A DNA stretch of 64,000 nt from Devosia sp. (GTDB lineage Bacteria; Pseudomonadota; Alphaproteobacteria; Rhizobiales; Devosiaceae): NCBI GenBank assembly GCA_015234425.1, contig JADGNE010000067.1, positions 27,207-91,206 on the forward strand. The letters are read 5' to 3'. The notes under the pieces are model-generated. The model ran no database searches. It saw only the letters and a program-made list of their open reading frames with translations, and was not told the DNA's origin. Positions 36,490 through 44,547 of the stretch are shown here, piece by piece. Every line of letters starts with the position of its first letter. Positions within the stretch are counted from its first letter, which is position 1. A program made the position numbers and the translations under genes.

Positions 36490-37932
36490 ATGGGAGCAGC
36501 GAAGCCGGAGGATTGTGTGCCGCCTTTCGACGAAATGCTCTTTGCCGATGGTCAGGTCAGGTCGCCTTATGCGCCCGTAAAAACCTGGCTCGACCAACAA
36601 ACACCGGCTGCGCTGGAGAAAAAAGCCCGCGACGCCGAGAATGTCTTCCGACGGACCGGGATTACCTTCGCCGTCTATGGCGAGGAGGCGGCCGCCGAGC
36701 GGCTGATCCCCTTCGATCTGGTTCCCCGCATCATCACCGGCCGGGAATGGCGCTACCTCTCCCAAGGGATCGAGCAGCGCGTCATGGCGATCAACGCCTT
36801 CCTTGACGATATCTATCACCGCCAGGAAATCGTCCGCGCTGGCCGTATCCCCAGGCAGCTGATCGCCCAGAACGAGGCCTTTCTGCCCGAGATGATCGGC
36901 TTCCGCCCGCCGGCCAATGTCTACACCCATATCATTGGCGTCGATCTCGTGCGCACGGCTGAGAACCAGTTCTATGTGCTCGAGGACAATGCCCGCACGC
37001 CCTCGGGCGTGTCCTACATGCTGGAAAACCGGGAGACCATGCTGCAGCTCTTCCCTGAGCTCTTCCAGCAGGTGAAAGTCCAGCAGGTCGAAAACTACCC
37101 CCACCTGTTGCGTCAGTCGCTCGCCGCGGTCGCGCCGCCCGATCGCCTCAACGAAAAGCCGACCATTGCCGTGCTGACACCCGGCATCCACAACTCGGCC
37201 TATTTCGAGCACGCCTTTCTCGCAGACCAGATGGGGGTGGAGCTGGTCGAGGGCAGCGATCTCCGGGTCGACAATGGCCGCATCGCCATGCGCACCACCG
37301 AGGGGTTCCGCCCCATCGATGTGCTCTATCGGCGCGTCGACGACGCCTTCCTCGACCCGCTGGCTTTCCGGCCCGATTCAACCCTTGGCGTCGCCGGCAT
37401 CATGGATGTCTACCGATCCGGGCGCATCACCATCGCCAATGCGCCGGGCACTGGCATTGCCGATGACAAGGCGATCTATTCCTACATGCCCGAGATCATC
37501 GAGTTTTATACCGGGCGCCGGGCCATCCTCGAGAACGTGCCGACCTATCGCTGCACCGAACCCGACAGCCTCAAATATGTCCTCGAACACCTCGACGAGC
37601 TGGTGGTCAAGGAGGTCCATGGCTCGGGCGGTTATGGCATGCTCGTCGGCCCCGCGGCCTCGCGTCAGGAACTCTCCGATTTCGCGGACAAGCTGCGCGC
37701 CCGTCCGGGCAATTACATCGCCCAGCCGACCCTGGCGCTCTCGACCTCGCCGATCCTGACCGATGCGGGCCTGGCGCCACGCCATGTCGACCTCCGGCCC
37801 TTTGTCCTCGTGTCCGACCGCATTCGCATCGCCCCCGGCGGGCTTACCCGAGTGGCGCTGACCGAAGGCTCTCTGGTGGTCAATTCCAGCCAGGGCGGTG
37901 GCACCAAGGACACCTGGGTTCTGGACGATTAG
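36490..37932 (+). CDS. Circularly permuted ATP-grasp protein (Anbu cluster)
   Basis: The 480-residue protein belongs to the circularly permuted ATP-grasp family (DUF404/DUF407), with the L-E-D-N-A-R-T-P-S-G-V-S-Y segment, the V-K-E-V-H-G-S-G-G-Y-G ATP-binding loop and the D-L-R-P-F-V strand. ATP-grasp enzymes join a carboxylate to an amine; here the product is unknown. It stands first in the cluster with an alpha-E protein, a transglutaminase-like protein and Anbu, an association found in many bacteria. The start is uncertain: Met at 36490 is used; GTG at 36403 would add 29 residues without a visible ribosome-binding site. Confidence 0.85.
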   Translation: MGAAKPEDCVPPFDEMLFADGQVRSPYAPVKTWLDQQTPAALEKKARDAENVFRRTGITFAVYGEEAAAERLIPFDLVPRIITGREWRYLSQGIEQRVMAINAFLDDIYHRQEIVRAGRIPRQLIAQNEAFLPEMIGFRPPANVYTHIIGVDLVRTAENQFYVLEDNARTPSGVSYMLENRETMLQLFPELFQQVKVQQVENYPHLLRQSLAAVAPPDRLNEKPTIAVLTPGIHNSAYFEHAFLADQMGVELVEGSDLRVDNGRIAMRTTEGFRPIDVLYRRVDDAFLDPLAFRPDSTLGVAGIMDVYRSGRITIANAPGTGIADDKAIYSYMPEIIEFYTGRRAILENVPTYRCTEPDSLKYVLEHLDELVVKEVHGSGGYGMLVGPAASRQELSDFADKLRARPGNYIAQPTLALSTSPILTDAGLAPRHVDLRPFVLVSDRIRIAPGGLTRVALTEGSLVVNSSQGGGTKDTWVLDD

Positions 37933-37950
37933 GGCAGGGGACACGCACAT

Positions 37951-38892
37951 ATGCTTTTAGGGCGCACTGCCAGTGGCCTGTTCTGGATGCACCGCTATAT
38001 CGAGCGGGCCGAGAACATGGCGCGTATCGTCGATGCCGGGTTGCGCATGGCGCTGACCCGCACTTCCAATGCTTCGGAGGAATGGTCTTCGGTCGTGCTT
38101 TCGGCCGGTGCCATTTCAGCCTATCAGACCAAATACACCCACTATACCGCCGCCAGCGTGGCCGACTTCCTGCTCCGGGACCGGGACAATCCATCGAGCG
38201 TCATCTCCTGCATCGAGGCAGCGCGCTTCAACGCCCGCATGGTGCGCACGGCGCTGACACGTGACGCCTGGGAAGCTGTCAACGAAGCCTGGATGGCCCT
38301 TAAGGCGGCGCTCGACTGCCCCTTGCAGGAAAGCGAACTGCCGCGCCTGCTCGACGCCATCAAGCGCGAAACCTCGCTCATTCGCGGCGCATTCCACGGC
38401 ACCATGCTGCGCAACGAGATCTTCAATTTCTCGCGCATCGGCACCTTCATTGAGCGGGCGGACAACACCTCGCGCATTCTCGACGTCAAATATTACGTGC
38501 TGCTGCCGGCCATGTCCTATGTCGGCGGCACCATGGATAACTACCAGTGGGAGTCGATCCTGCGGTCGGTCTCGGCGCACCGCTCCTATCGCTGGGTCTA
38601 TGACAGCCAGTACAATCCCACCCATATCGCGGATTATCTCATGCTCAACGGGCGCATGCCGCGCTCGCTGCACTTCTGCTACCGCAACATCGTCGAAAAT
38701 CTCGATTTTCTTGCTGAGGACTATGGCCTGCGTCACGCCTGCCATAATCAGGCCGCGCACACGCTGGCGTCCATTCGCGGCAAGCAGATCGAGGAAGTGT
38801 TCGATTTTGGCCTGCACGAATTCCTCACCGACTTCATCTCGCAAAACAACAGGCTCGGCGTCGCCATCGCCCGGGCCTTTAACTTCGATTGA
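37951..38892 (+). CDS. Alpha-E domain protein (Anbu cluster)
   Basis: The 313-residue, mainly helical protein begins L-L-G-R-T-A-S-G-L-F-W-M-H-R-Y-I-E-R-A-E, the hallmark of the alpha-E (DUF403) family, and keeps the R-A-D-N-T-S-R-I-L-D-V-K segment. It has no known enzymatic activity; family members co-occur with permuted ATP-grasp proteins and transglutaminase-like proteins and are thought to work with them. It lies 18 bp after the ATP-grasp gene. Confidence 0.88.
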   Translation: MLLGRTASGLFWMHRYIERAENMARIVDAGLRMALTRTSNASEEWSSVVLSAGAISAYQTKYTHYTAASVADFLLRDRDNPSSVISCIEAARFNARMVRTALTRDAWEAVNEAWMALKAALDCPLQESELPRLLDAIKRETSLIRGAFHGTMLRNEIFNFSRIGTFIERADNTSRILDVKYYVLLPAMSYVGGTMDNYQWESILRSVSAHRSYRWVYDSQYNPTHIADYLMLNGRMPRSLHFCYRNIVENLDFLAEDYGLRHACHNQAAHTLASIRGKQIEEVFDFGLHEFLTDFISQNNRLGVAIARAFNFD

Positions 38893-38898
38893 TCGCCC

Positions 38899-39696
38899 GT
38901 GCTGCTTTCCATCAGTCACACCTCGACCTATCGCTATACCGGCCCCGTGGCCTATGCCGTCCAACGCCTGCGGCTCTGGCCGACCAATTGCACCGTCCAG
39001 GAGGTGGTCGACTGGCGGCTCGAAATCACCGGCGCAACCTCCGAGCTCAGCTACAACGACGCCTTCGGCAATCGCACCGAGCTGTTGCGCGCAACGCCGA
39101 ACACCACCGAGATCGTCATTCACGCAAAAGGCCAGGTTGATACCCGCGACACCGCCGGTGTGCTGGGTCTGGGCGGTGGTGTGCCCCCGCTCTGGATCCA
39201 TCAGCGCCAGACGGAACTGACCGAGCCGGGCGAGGCGATCCGCGCTCTGGCGGAGCCGCTGGATGGGCTGACCAACCGGCTCGATATGCTGCACAGGCTT
39301 TCGGGGGAAATCACCGCCCGCGTCGCCTATGTGCCCGACAGCACAGATGTGGCAACACCCGCCGAAGCGGCGCTGGCCAGCGGCAGCGGCGTGTGCCAGG
39401 ACCATGCCCATATTTTCCTCTCCTCTGCTCGCCTCCTTGGTGTCCCGGCGCGCTATGTTTCAGGATATCTGCTGATCGAGGGCCGGACGGAGCAGGCTGC
39501 CACCCATGCCTGGGCGGAGGCCTATGTCGAGGATCTGGGATGGGTCGGGTTCGACGTGGCCAATGGTGTCGCACCGGACGAAAAATACGTGCGGATCGCC
39601 TGCGGTCTCGATTATGGTCAGGCCGCACCGATCACCGGTCTGCGCAGTGGCTCGGCTACCGAGTCGCTTGCCGTTGCCCTCAATGTGGAGCAGTAA
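38899..39696 (+). CDS. Transglutaminase-like protein (Anbu cluster)
   Basis: The 265-residue protein has the N-terminal beta domain typical of bacterial transglutaminase-like proteins and a papain-like core with the catalytic Cys in G-S-G-V-C-Q-D-H-A-H (about 165), His in A-T-H-A-W-A-E (about 200) and Asp in F-D-V-A-N-G. Such enzymes cleave or form amide bonds. GTG at 38899 starts 6 bp after the alpha-E gene. It is followed by the Anbu gene, as in described clusters. Confidence 0.88.
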   Translation: MLLSISHTSTYRYTGPVAYAVQRLRLWPTNCTVQEVVDWRLEITGATSELSYNDAFGNRTELLRATPNTTEIVIHAKGQVDTRDTAGVLGLGGGVPPLWIHQRQTELTEPGEAIRALAEPLDGLTNRLDMLHRLSGEITARVAYVPDSTDVATPAEAALASGSGVCQDHAHIFLSSARLLGVPARYVSGYLLIEGRTEQAATHAWAEAYVEDLGWVGFDVANGVAPDEKYVRIACGLDYGQAAPITGLRSGSATESLAVALNVEQ

Positions 39697-39729
39697 ACTC
39701 CTGCTTCTTGCGCTTGCCTGGACTATGAC

Positions 39730-40458
39730 ATGACCTATTGCGTTGGTTTGAAGACGGCCGGGGGCCTTATCTTCATGTCCGATACCCGTACGAATGCGGG
39801 GCTCGATAATATTTCCACCTTCTCCAAGATGCGGACGTGGGAAGTGCCGGGCGAGCGCGTCATCGTTCTGTTGTCGGCCGGCAATCTGGCCACCACGCAG
39901 GCCGTGACCAGCCTTCTCGACGAGCGCTCCAAGGCGGTCGCCGAGCGCCGGTCGTCCGTGCTCGACACGCCGTCGATGTTCCAGACGGCCCGTCTCATCG
40001 GCGATGTGGTCAAGGAAGTCATTGCCCAGGCCGCGCCTGCCGGGCAAACCGCCGACGCCTTCGGCGCATCCTTCATTCTCGGCGGACAGATCAAGGGCGG
40101 CGAGCCGCGCCTGTTCTATATCTATCCCGAGGGCAATTTCATTGAGTCGTCCGCCGATACGCCGTTCTTCCAGATCGGTGAGCACAAATATGGCAAGCCG
40201 ATCCTGATCCGCGCCTATGAGCCCGAGATGAGCATGCCGGAAGCGATCAAGCTGCTGCTGGTGTCCTTCGACTCGACGCTCAAGTCCAATCTCTCGGTCG
40301 GCCTGCCCCTCGATCTGCAGATCTACGAGGCCGACAGTCTCGAGCTCGGCGTCCGCCGCCGCTTCGAGCGCGATGACCCCTATTATCTCTCGGTTTCGGA
40401 AGGGTGGTCCGAGGCGCTCAAGACCGCATTCACCAGCCTGCCGTCCCTCATCGATTGA
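39730..40458 (+). CDS. Anbu, proteasome/HslV-like protein
   Basis: The 242-residue protein begins M-T-Y-C-V-G; after removal of Met the exposed Thr would be the N-terminal nucleophile. The proteasome-beta core (A-x-D-x-R-T-N-A-G and K33 region) is present, but the fold is longer than HslV (about 175 residues), as in Anbu (ancestral beta subunit). Anbu assembles into helical or ring particles and its proteolytic activity and partners are poorly understood. It closes the ATP-grasp/alpha-E/transglutaminase cluster and should be co-transcribed with it (33-bp gap). Confidence 0.88.
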   Translation: MTYCVGLKTAGGLIFMSDTRTNAGLDNISTFSKMRTWEVPGERVIVLLSAGNLATTQAVTSLLDERSKAVAERRSSVLDTPSMFQTARLIGDVVKEVIAQAAPAGQTADAFGASFILGGQIKGGEPRLFYIYPEGNFIESSADTPFFQIGEHKYGKPILIRAYEPEMSMPEAIKLLLVSFDSTLKSNLSVGLPLDLQIYEADSLELGVRRRFERDDPYYLSVSEGWSEALKTAFTSLPSLID

Positions 40459-40534
40459 TCGATCAGCCGCATTTGCGGCCCCTCTGTCCGGATGCTAAGC
40501 CCCAGCTCGACCAACCAGAGCAGGATATTCGGCA

Positions 40535-40864
40535 ATGATCGAACCAGGCGCGTCCTTCAAGGACAATCTCGGCAAACTCCCCTCCATCGACGGGCTTGAG
40601 CGGATCGACCTCGTCGACGCTGCCGGCACAGTAGTCGCCTGCATCGAAAACCAGCCCGGGAAACTGGGCTCGCTGGCGGTCTATCAGTATCTCAATGCCA
40701 AATTTGGTACCCTTGGCAAAGAAGCGGCCGAGCATGGCCTCGCCGTGTTTGCCGAACACACTGCCGATGCGCGCAATCGTCCCGGCGCCCATCCCAATAT
40801 CGACCGCCTGTTCGCCATCGCCGCCGGAGCGCCCAGCCTCGAGATCAGGATCGTGAGGGGTTGA
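40535..40864 (+). CDS. DUF2322-like small protein
   Basis: The 109-residue soluble protein has the segments S-F-K-D-N-L-x-x-L-P-S-I-D, I-E-N-Q-P-G-K-x-G-S-L-A-V-Y and A-E-H-T-A-D-A-R-x-x-P-G-x-H-P-N-I-D-R-L-F, which I recognise as DUF2322. No function is known. It lies 76 bp after Anbu on the same strand and may share its message. A converging regulator gene overlaps its 3' end in the antisense direction, which probably reflects loss of that gene's stop (see XRE entry). Confidence 0.7.
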   Translation: MIEPGASFKDNLGKLPSIDGLERIDLVDAAGTVVACIENQPGKLGSLAVYQYLNAKFGTLGKEAAEHGLAVFAEHTADARNRPGAHPNIDRLFAIAAGAPSLEIRIVRG

Positions 40865-41364
40865 AGACCGCCCTGGCAGAAAAAGATATGGGCCGCGCAG
40901 TTTGATCCGCGCGGCCCACTAGATTTAGCTTTTGCGGCGACCATTGCCTCAAGTCGGGCAATTCTCTCCACAAGGTCGATTATATTGTTGTCGGCCGGTT
41001 CAGCAGGTTTCTCTGCAGCCGGTTTCGGATCAGCACTCGGCTGAGCCAGGGTCTGGGGTGCAGTCATCGCGTAATACGTGATGGGGTCGTAGTAACGCAC
41101 CAGAATTCTGACGAATTCATCCAATGGTACGTTCAGTGCTTTTGAGAATGCGATATATTGCCCGGATGGAAGCCGCCCCCGACCTCCTTCCAACTGGGAT
41201 ATAAACGTATAATACTCAAAACCTACTGCTGCTGCGAGTTCGCGTTGTGTCAGGCCGGCCTGTTCTCTCAGGTTTCTCAGGTAGCGCCCGGCCTGCTTGC
41301 GCAGGACCTGGACTTCTTCGGGTGTTGGTTCGAAATGAGGGCGGGTATCCATGGGTGGCTCCAT
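40684..41364 (-). CDS. XRE-family regulator, C-terminus probably read-through
   Basis: From Met at 41364 (alternative 41352) the frame gives 226 residues. Residues about 20-95 form an XRE helix-turn-helix (L-T-Q-R-E-L-A-A-A-V-G-F-E-Y-Y-T-F-I-S-Q), followed by Y-Y-D-P-I-T-Y-Y and a short coiled coil. The paralogue at 42029-42457 is about three-quarters identical over 79 residues and ends right after the same coiled coil. Here the frame runs on about 80 codons, through a strong hairpin and antisense to the DUF2322 gene. The native stop was probably near 40925, where another frame has TAA. It is probably a DNA-binding regulator. Confidence 0.65.
   Translation of the reverse strand: MEPPMDTRPHFEPTPEEVQVLRKQAGRYLRNLREQAGLTQRELAAAVGFEYYTFISQLEGGRGRLPSGQYIAFSKALNVPLDEFVRILVRYYDPITYYAMTAPQTLAQPSADPKPAAEKPAEPADNNIIDLVERIARLEAMVAAKAKSSGPRGSNCAAHIFFCQGGLQPLTILISRLGAPAAMANRRSILGWAPGRLRASAVCSANTARPCSAASLPRVPNLALRY
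40878..40920 (-). terminator. Strong terminator inside the XRE read-through
   Basis: GGGCCGCGC (40890-40898) pairs perfectly with GCGCGGCCC (40909-40917). Read on the minus strand the stem is followed by ATATCTTTTTC, a good T tract, so it is the natural terminator of the XRE gene. It may also work for the DUF2322 gene. Confidence 0.85.
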
Positions 41365-42028
41365 GGCACTATTCGGTGCCGTAGTGTACTCGCTATACCC
41401 CACGTACGACCATGCTGCAAAAGCATTCTGGAGAGCAGTTGCAATCCAGAGATTCAGAGGGCGACCTTCTATTTGCTTCTTTGTGAAGAAGAGCTCGTGT
41501 TGATCTAAGATTGGGTTGAGCCATGTCGGCTGTTTTTTAGAATAATAGTCCGAGTATGCTATTTTTCGCAACTTTGTATGCGTGCATATAGTCTTTTCCG
41601 GCAGTGGTCGGAAATTTAGCCATGCCGACGTCGGCTTGGTACAAAATTGTCGAGAGTTGAGCGGTTTTGTGCAATGCATCGCCCTTTCTGCATCTATGGA
41701 AAAAAACAACAACTTATGTTAAATCGGGTTGTTGGCGGGGCGACGTTGCCGGGATTGAATGCAGCGCTGAAAGTGCCGTCTATTTAAGAACGGAATAGTC
41801 CGGATAATCCAGCACGCTGGTTAACTTCATGGCGTGAACTAAATCCAGTGTCTGGATCGCGCATAATGAGGGGGCTTGAGGGTATTTTGCGCACCCCGGA
41901 GAGGCCCGGTGCGGCGATTTGACTGATCAAAAGTGTCAAGCGAGCAACATCAAACGCCCGTTTTGAGACGCTGGAGCCGCATCGGCCAGCTATTTCTCCG
42001 GCCAAAATGCAGTTGGTCTGTGACAGCG
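41365..42028. other. AT-richer intergenic region between the XRE genes
   Basis: About 660 bp without a convincing gene. The part from 41,365 to about 41,760 is clearly AT-richer than the genome, with runs such as TTTTTTAG and AAAAAACAAC, and short frames in it have neither homology nor good codon use. It contains the promoter of the first XRE gene. The frame of that gene is open to 41,712 but the N-terminal extension looks non-coding. Nothing else was recognised. Confidence 0.5.
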
Positions 42029-42457
42029 CTACTTCCGTTCTGCGATCAACGCCTCAAGTCGTGCCAGCCGCTCCGACAGGCCAACAACATTGTCCTCGTC
42101 CGTTTTTGCGGGGACATCCTTCGGCACGTCCGGCAAGGGCTGGGCCTGCGCGGGGGAGGATATCTCGAACAGAGCATAATAGGTGATGGGGTCATAGTAC
42201 CGCATCAGCGTCTTGACGAAGTCGTGCAGGGGAATGTCGAGGGCTTCGGCGAAGGCCAGATATTGTGCCGGGGGCAGTCGGCCGCGGCCACCTTCGAGCT
42301 GCGATATGAAGGTGTAGTACTCAAACCCGACAGCCTTGGCCAATTCTCGTTGGCTCATCCCGGCCCGTTCTCGCAGCGCACGGAGCCAGCGGCCCGCCTG
42401 TTGCCGCAACATCTGAATTTCCGCCGTGCTCTGGCCGAACTGTGGGTGTGTGTACAT
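42029..42457 (-). CDS. XRE-family regulator next to surface protein gene
   Basis: The 142-residue protein has an XRE helix-turn-helix (about 20-75, M-S-Q-R-E-L-A-K-A-V-G-F-E-Y-Y-T-F-I-S-Q-L-E), the Y-Y-D-P-I-T-Y-Y-A-L-F motif and a C-terminal coiled coil (L-S-E-R-L-A-R-L-E-A-L-I) that could mediate dimer formation. It is divergent from the DUF4214 surface-protein gene (244 bp apart), so regulation of that gene, and of itself, is likely but unproven. A perfect palindrome at 42487-42506 lies just upstream of its start. It is a paralogue of the XRE gene at 40684-41364. Confidence 0.82.
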   Translation of the reverse strand: MYTHPQFGQSTAEIQMLRQQAGRWLRALRERAGMSQRELAKAVGFEYYTFISQLEGGRGRLPPAQYLAFAEALDIPLHDFVKTLMRYYDPITYYALFEISSPAQAQPLPDVPKDVPAKTDEDNVVGLSERLARLEALIAERK

Positions 42458-42486
42458 CCCGCTACTCCCTGGGCGGGGCCATCGTC

Positions 42487-42506
42487 CGTTGTGTGGCTAC
42501 ACAACG
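42487..42506. promoter_or_regulatory. Palindrome upstream of XRE gene
   Basis: CGTTGTGT and ACACAACG are perfect 8-bp inverted arms around GGCT, 30 bp upstream of the XRE start. It is a plausible operator for this or the paralogous XRE protein. Confidence 0.5.
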
Positions 42507-42596
42507 ACTAAAGCCTGAACCCTTCCTTCATCAAGGCTATCCCTTTGATCGAAATTGAAAAATAACTAGATGTGCTGAGCAAAAATGCTGGCGATA

Positions 42597-42608
42597 TAGT
42601 AATTACTA
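42597..42608. promoter_or_regulatory. Palindrome upstream of surface protein gene
   Basis: TAGTAATTACTA is a perfect 12-bp palindrome about 92 bp before the surface-protein start. Its half ATTACTAA recurs as a direct repeat at 42629-42636, 27 bp on, in an AT-rich stretch. It may be a regulator site or promoter element. Confidence 0.4.
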
Positions 42609-42700
42609 AACCGAATAGGCTAATGACGATTACTAATCCCCGCGCCTAGGAATGCACAGACCAAGAAAACAGGTCACTCACTTTCGAGAGGTGCATTTCA

Positions 42701-44428
42701 ATGGCAACAATTCAAGGCGTCTATGTCGCCCTGTTCGGCCGTCCTGCCGATCCAACCGGCCTTGCCTACTTCAATAGCGTCACCCAGAACGGCGCTGACC
42801 TGACCCAGATCGGTGATCTGTCATCGACCCAGGAGTATCAGGATCGCTTTGCTGGTCAGACCCCGGCGCAGATCGTGAACTCGATCTACCAGTCCCTGTT
42901 CAATCGCAACGCTGAACCCGCTGGCCTGACCTTCTTCGTGAACGGTCTTGTGACCGGCGAATTCTCGATCAACGACATCGCCATCCGCATTCTCGATGGC
43001 GCACAGGGTAGCGACAAGACGGTTGTCGATACCAAGATCGCCGCCGCTAACCTCTACACAAACTCCCTCGATACCACCGAGGAAATCATCGCTTACTCGG
43101 GCAATGCCGCTGCCGCCGAAGGCCGTGCTTTCCTCCAGGGCGTCAGCACCACTGTACCCAACCAGGCCGCAGTCGATGATGCTATCGAGGACATGGTTGG
43201 CCCAGGCGGTGTTCCGGGTGACACTTACACGCTCACCACCGGCGTAGACACTCTGCTGGGGACGGCCAATAACGACACCTTCCAGGCCATCATCGATGGT
43301 GGTGCCACCGATACGGTCAATACGTTTGACAGTGTTGACGGGGCTGCAGGCAATGACACGCTGCTGATCGTGGGTGCCGGCGTCGTTCCTTTCCCGGCCA
43401 ATGTCACCATCAAGAACGTTGAAGTGGTCAATGTTGGCACTGCCGCCGCGATCGCCAACCTCAACTCGTCCTCATTCCAGGGCGTTCAGCAGCTCTGGCA
43501 GGTCGGGGCCGCTGGGGCCGTGACCATCGGAGCTGGTGTCACTGCAGGCTTCCGCAATGTCGCCGCCAATACCGTTATTGCAGCTGATGGGGTATCGTCC
43601 GTGGCTGTGGCGCTCGACAATGCCGACGATGCCTCCATCGTGACGATCGATGAAACGACCGCCGGTGACGTGACCTCGGTAACTGTGTCCGGCAGCGTTG
43701 ATGGCGATTTCGAGATCGATACCGCCACCAACACCACTGATGTTGCCACCATCAATCTGGGCATCACGACCAATTCTATCGTCACGCTCAATGTTGGCCT
43801 TGCTGCCACTACCACGATTGATGCTTCGGACTCCTCGGGCAATCTCACGCTCGATGCATCTGCGATCACGGCCCTCGAAACCTTCAATGGTGGCTCGGGC
43901 AATGACACGCTGACGGCGGATAGTTCCGTCCTGACGGCAGCGGCGATCACCATCGATGCCGGTGCAGGCGTGGACGTGATCAACTACAATATCGACCACA
44001 GTGTAGCGGGTAACACCACGAGCATCACCGGTGGTATTGGTGGCGACACCTTCATTCTCAGCGGGACAGAAAATCTGTCCGCAGCTGGCGACGTCGACGA
44101 TCTCGAGGCCAATCTCGTCACCATCACCGACTTTGATGGTGCCGAAGATGTTCTCGACCTCACCGCTGTTGTCGGGGGTGACCGCTTGACCCAGAACGCC
44201 GTCAACATTGCTCTGACGGCAGCCGACCCGGCAGACCTCTTCGAGGCAGCTGACGCTGTCGCCGGCGCACTTGTGGCCGCAGGCGACTATGCCTTCTTCG
44301 CCTTCGGCGGCGACACATACTTCTATTCGGACTCCAATGGCGACGGTGCTCTCTCGGTCGACGACGCCCTCATCCAGCTGACGGGTGTTGCAGTTGCCGA
44401 TCTTACCGCTGCCAATCTGATCGTCTAA
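42701..44428 (+). CDS. DUF4214/RTX-like secreted surface protein, S-layer candidate
   Basis: The 575-residue protein begins with a DUF4214-like helical domain (1-165; Y-V-A-L-F-G-R-P-A-D-P-x-G and Y-Q-S-L-F-N-R-N-A-E-P-A-G repeats), followed by Thr/Asp/Gly-rich beta repeats and an RTX-like G-G-S-G-N-D-T-L (about 400). A D-S-N-G-D-G-A-L-S-V-D-D calcium loop lies near the end. There is no cysteine and no N-terminal signal peptide, so type I secretion through a C-terminal signal is expected, as for the Caulobacter S-layer protein. No transporter is in the window. AGAGGTG precedes ATG at 42701, and a strong terminator follows. Confidence 0.8.
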   Translation: MATIQGVYVALFGRPADPTGLAYFNSVTQNGADLTQIGDLSSTQEYQDRFAGQTPAQIVNSIYQSLFNRNAEPAGLTFFVNGLVTGEFSINDIAIRILDGAQGSDKTVVDTKIAAANLYTNSLDTTEEIIAYSGNAAAAEGRAFLQGVSTTVPNQAAVDDAIEDMVGPGGVPGDTYTLTTGVDTLLGTANNDTFQAIIDGGATDTVNTFDSVDGAAGNDTLLIVGAGVVPFPANVTIKNVEVVNVGTAAAIANLNSSSFQGVQQLWQVGAAGAVTIGAGVTAGFRNVAANTVIAADGVSSVAVALDNADDASIVTIDETTAGDVTSVTVSGSVDGDFEIDTATNTTDVATINLGITTNSIVTLNVGLAATTTIDASDSSGNLTLDASAITALETFNGGSGNDTLTADSSVLTAAAITIDAGAGVDVINYNIDHSVAGNTTSITGGIGGDTFILSGTENLSAAGDVDDLEANLVTITDFDGAEDVLDLTAVVGGDRLTQNAVNIALTAADPADLFEAADAVAGALVAAGDYAFFAFGGDTYFYSDSNGDGALSVDDALIQLTGVAVADLTAANLIV

Positions 44429-44441
44429 TCGGATCAAACCC

Positions 44442-44478
44442 TGAAATCCCCCCGGCTGCGCGCCGGGGGGATTTCTTT
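44442..44478 (+). terminator. Terminator after surface protein gene
   Basis: GAAATCCCCCC pairs with GGGGGGATTTC around GGCTGCGCGCC, followed by TTTTG, 13 bp after the stop. Such a strong hairpin fits a highly expressed gene. Confidence 0.93.
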
Positions 44479-44547
44479 TGCGCCACCCCTCTTCCCCGCG
44501 GCAGGCTTGCCATTGAATTGCCGGCGAACTCCGATCAATGTCCGGCC

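Noticed and set aside
41365-41712. N-terminal extension of the first XRE regulator
   Set aside because: AT-rich, rich in rare-looking codons and Cys, absent from the paralogue; more likely promoter DNA.
41784-42005. 73-codon frame between the XRE genes
   Set aside because: No homology or ribosome-binding site; composition like random frame.
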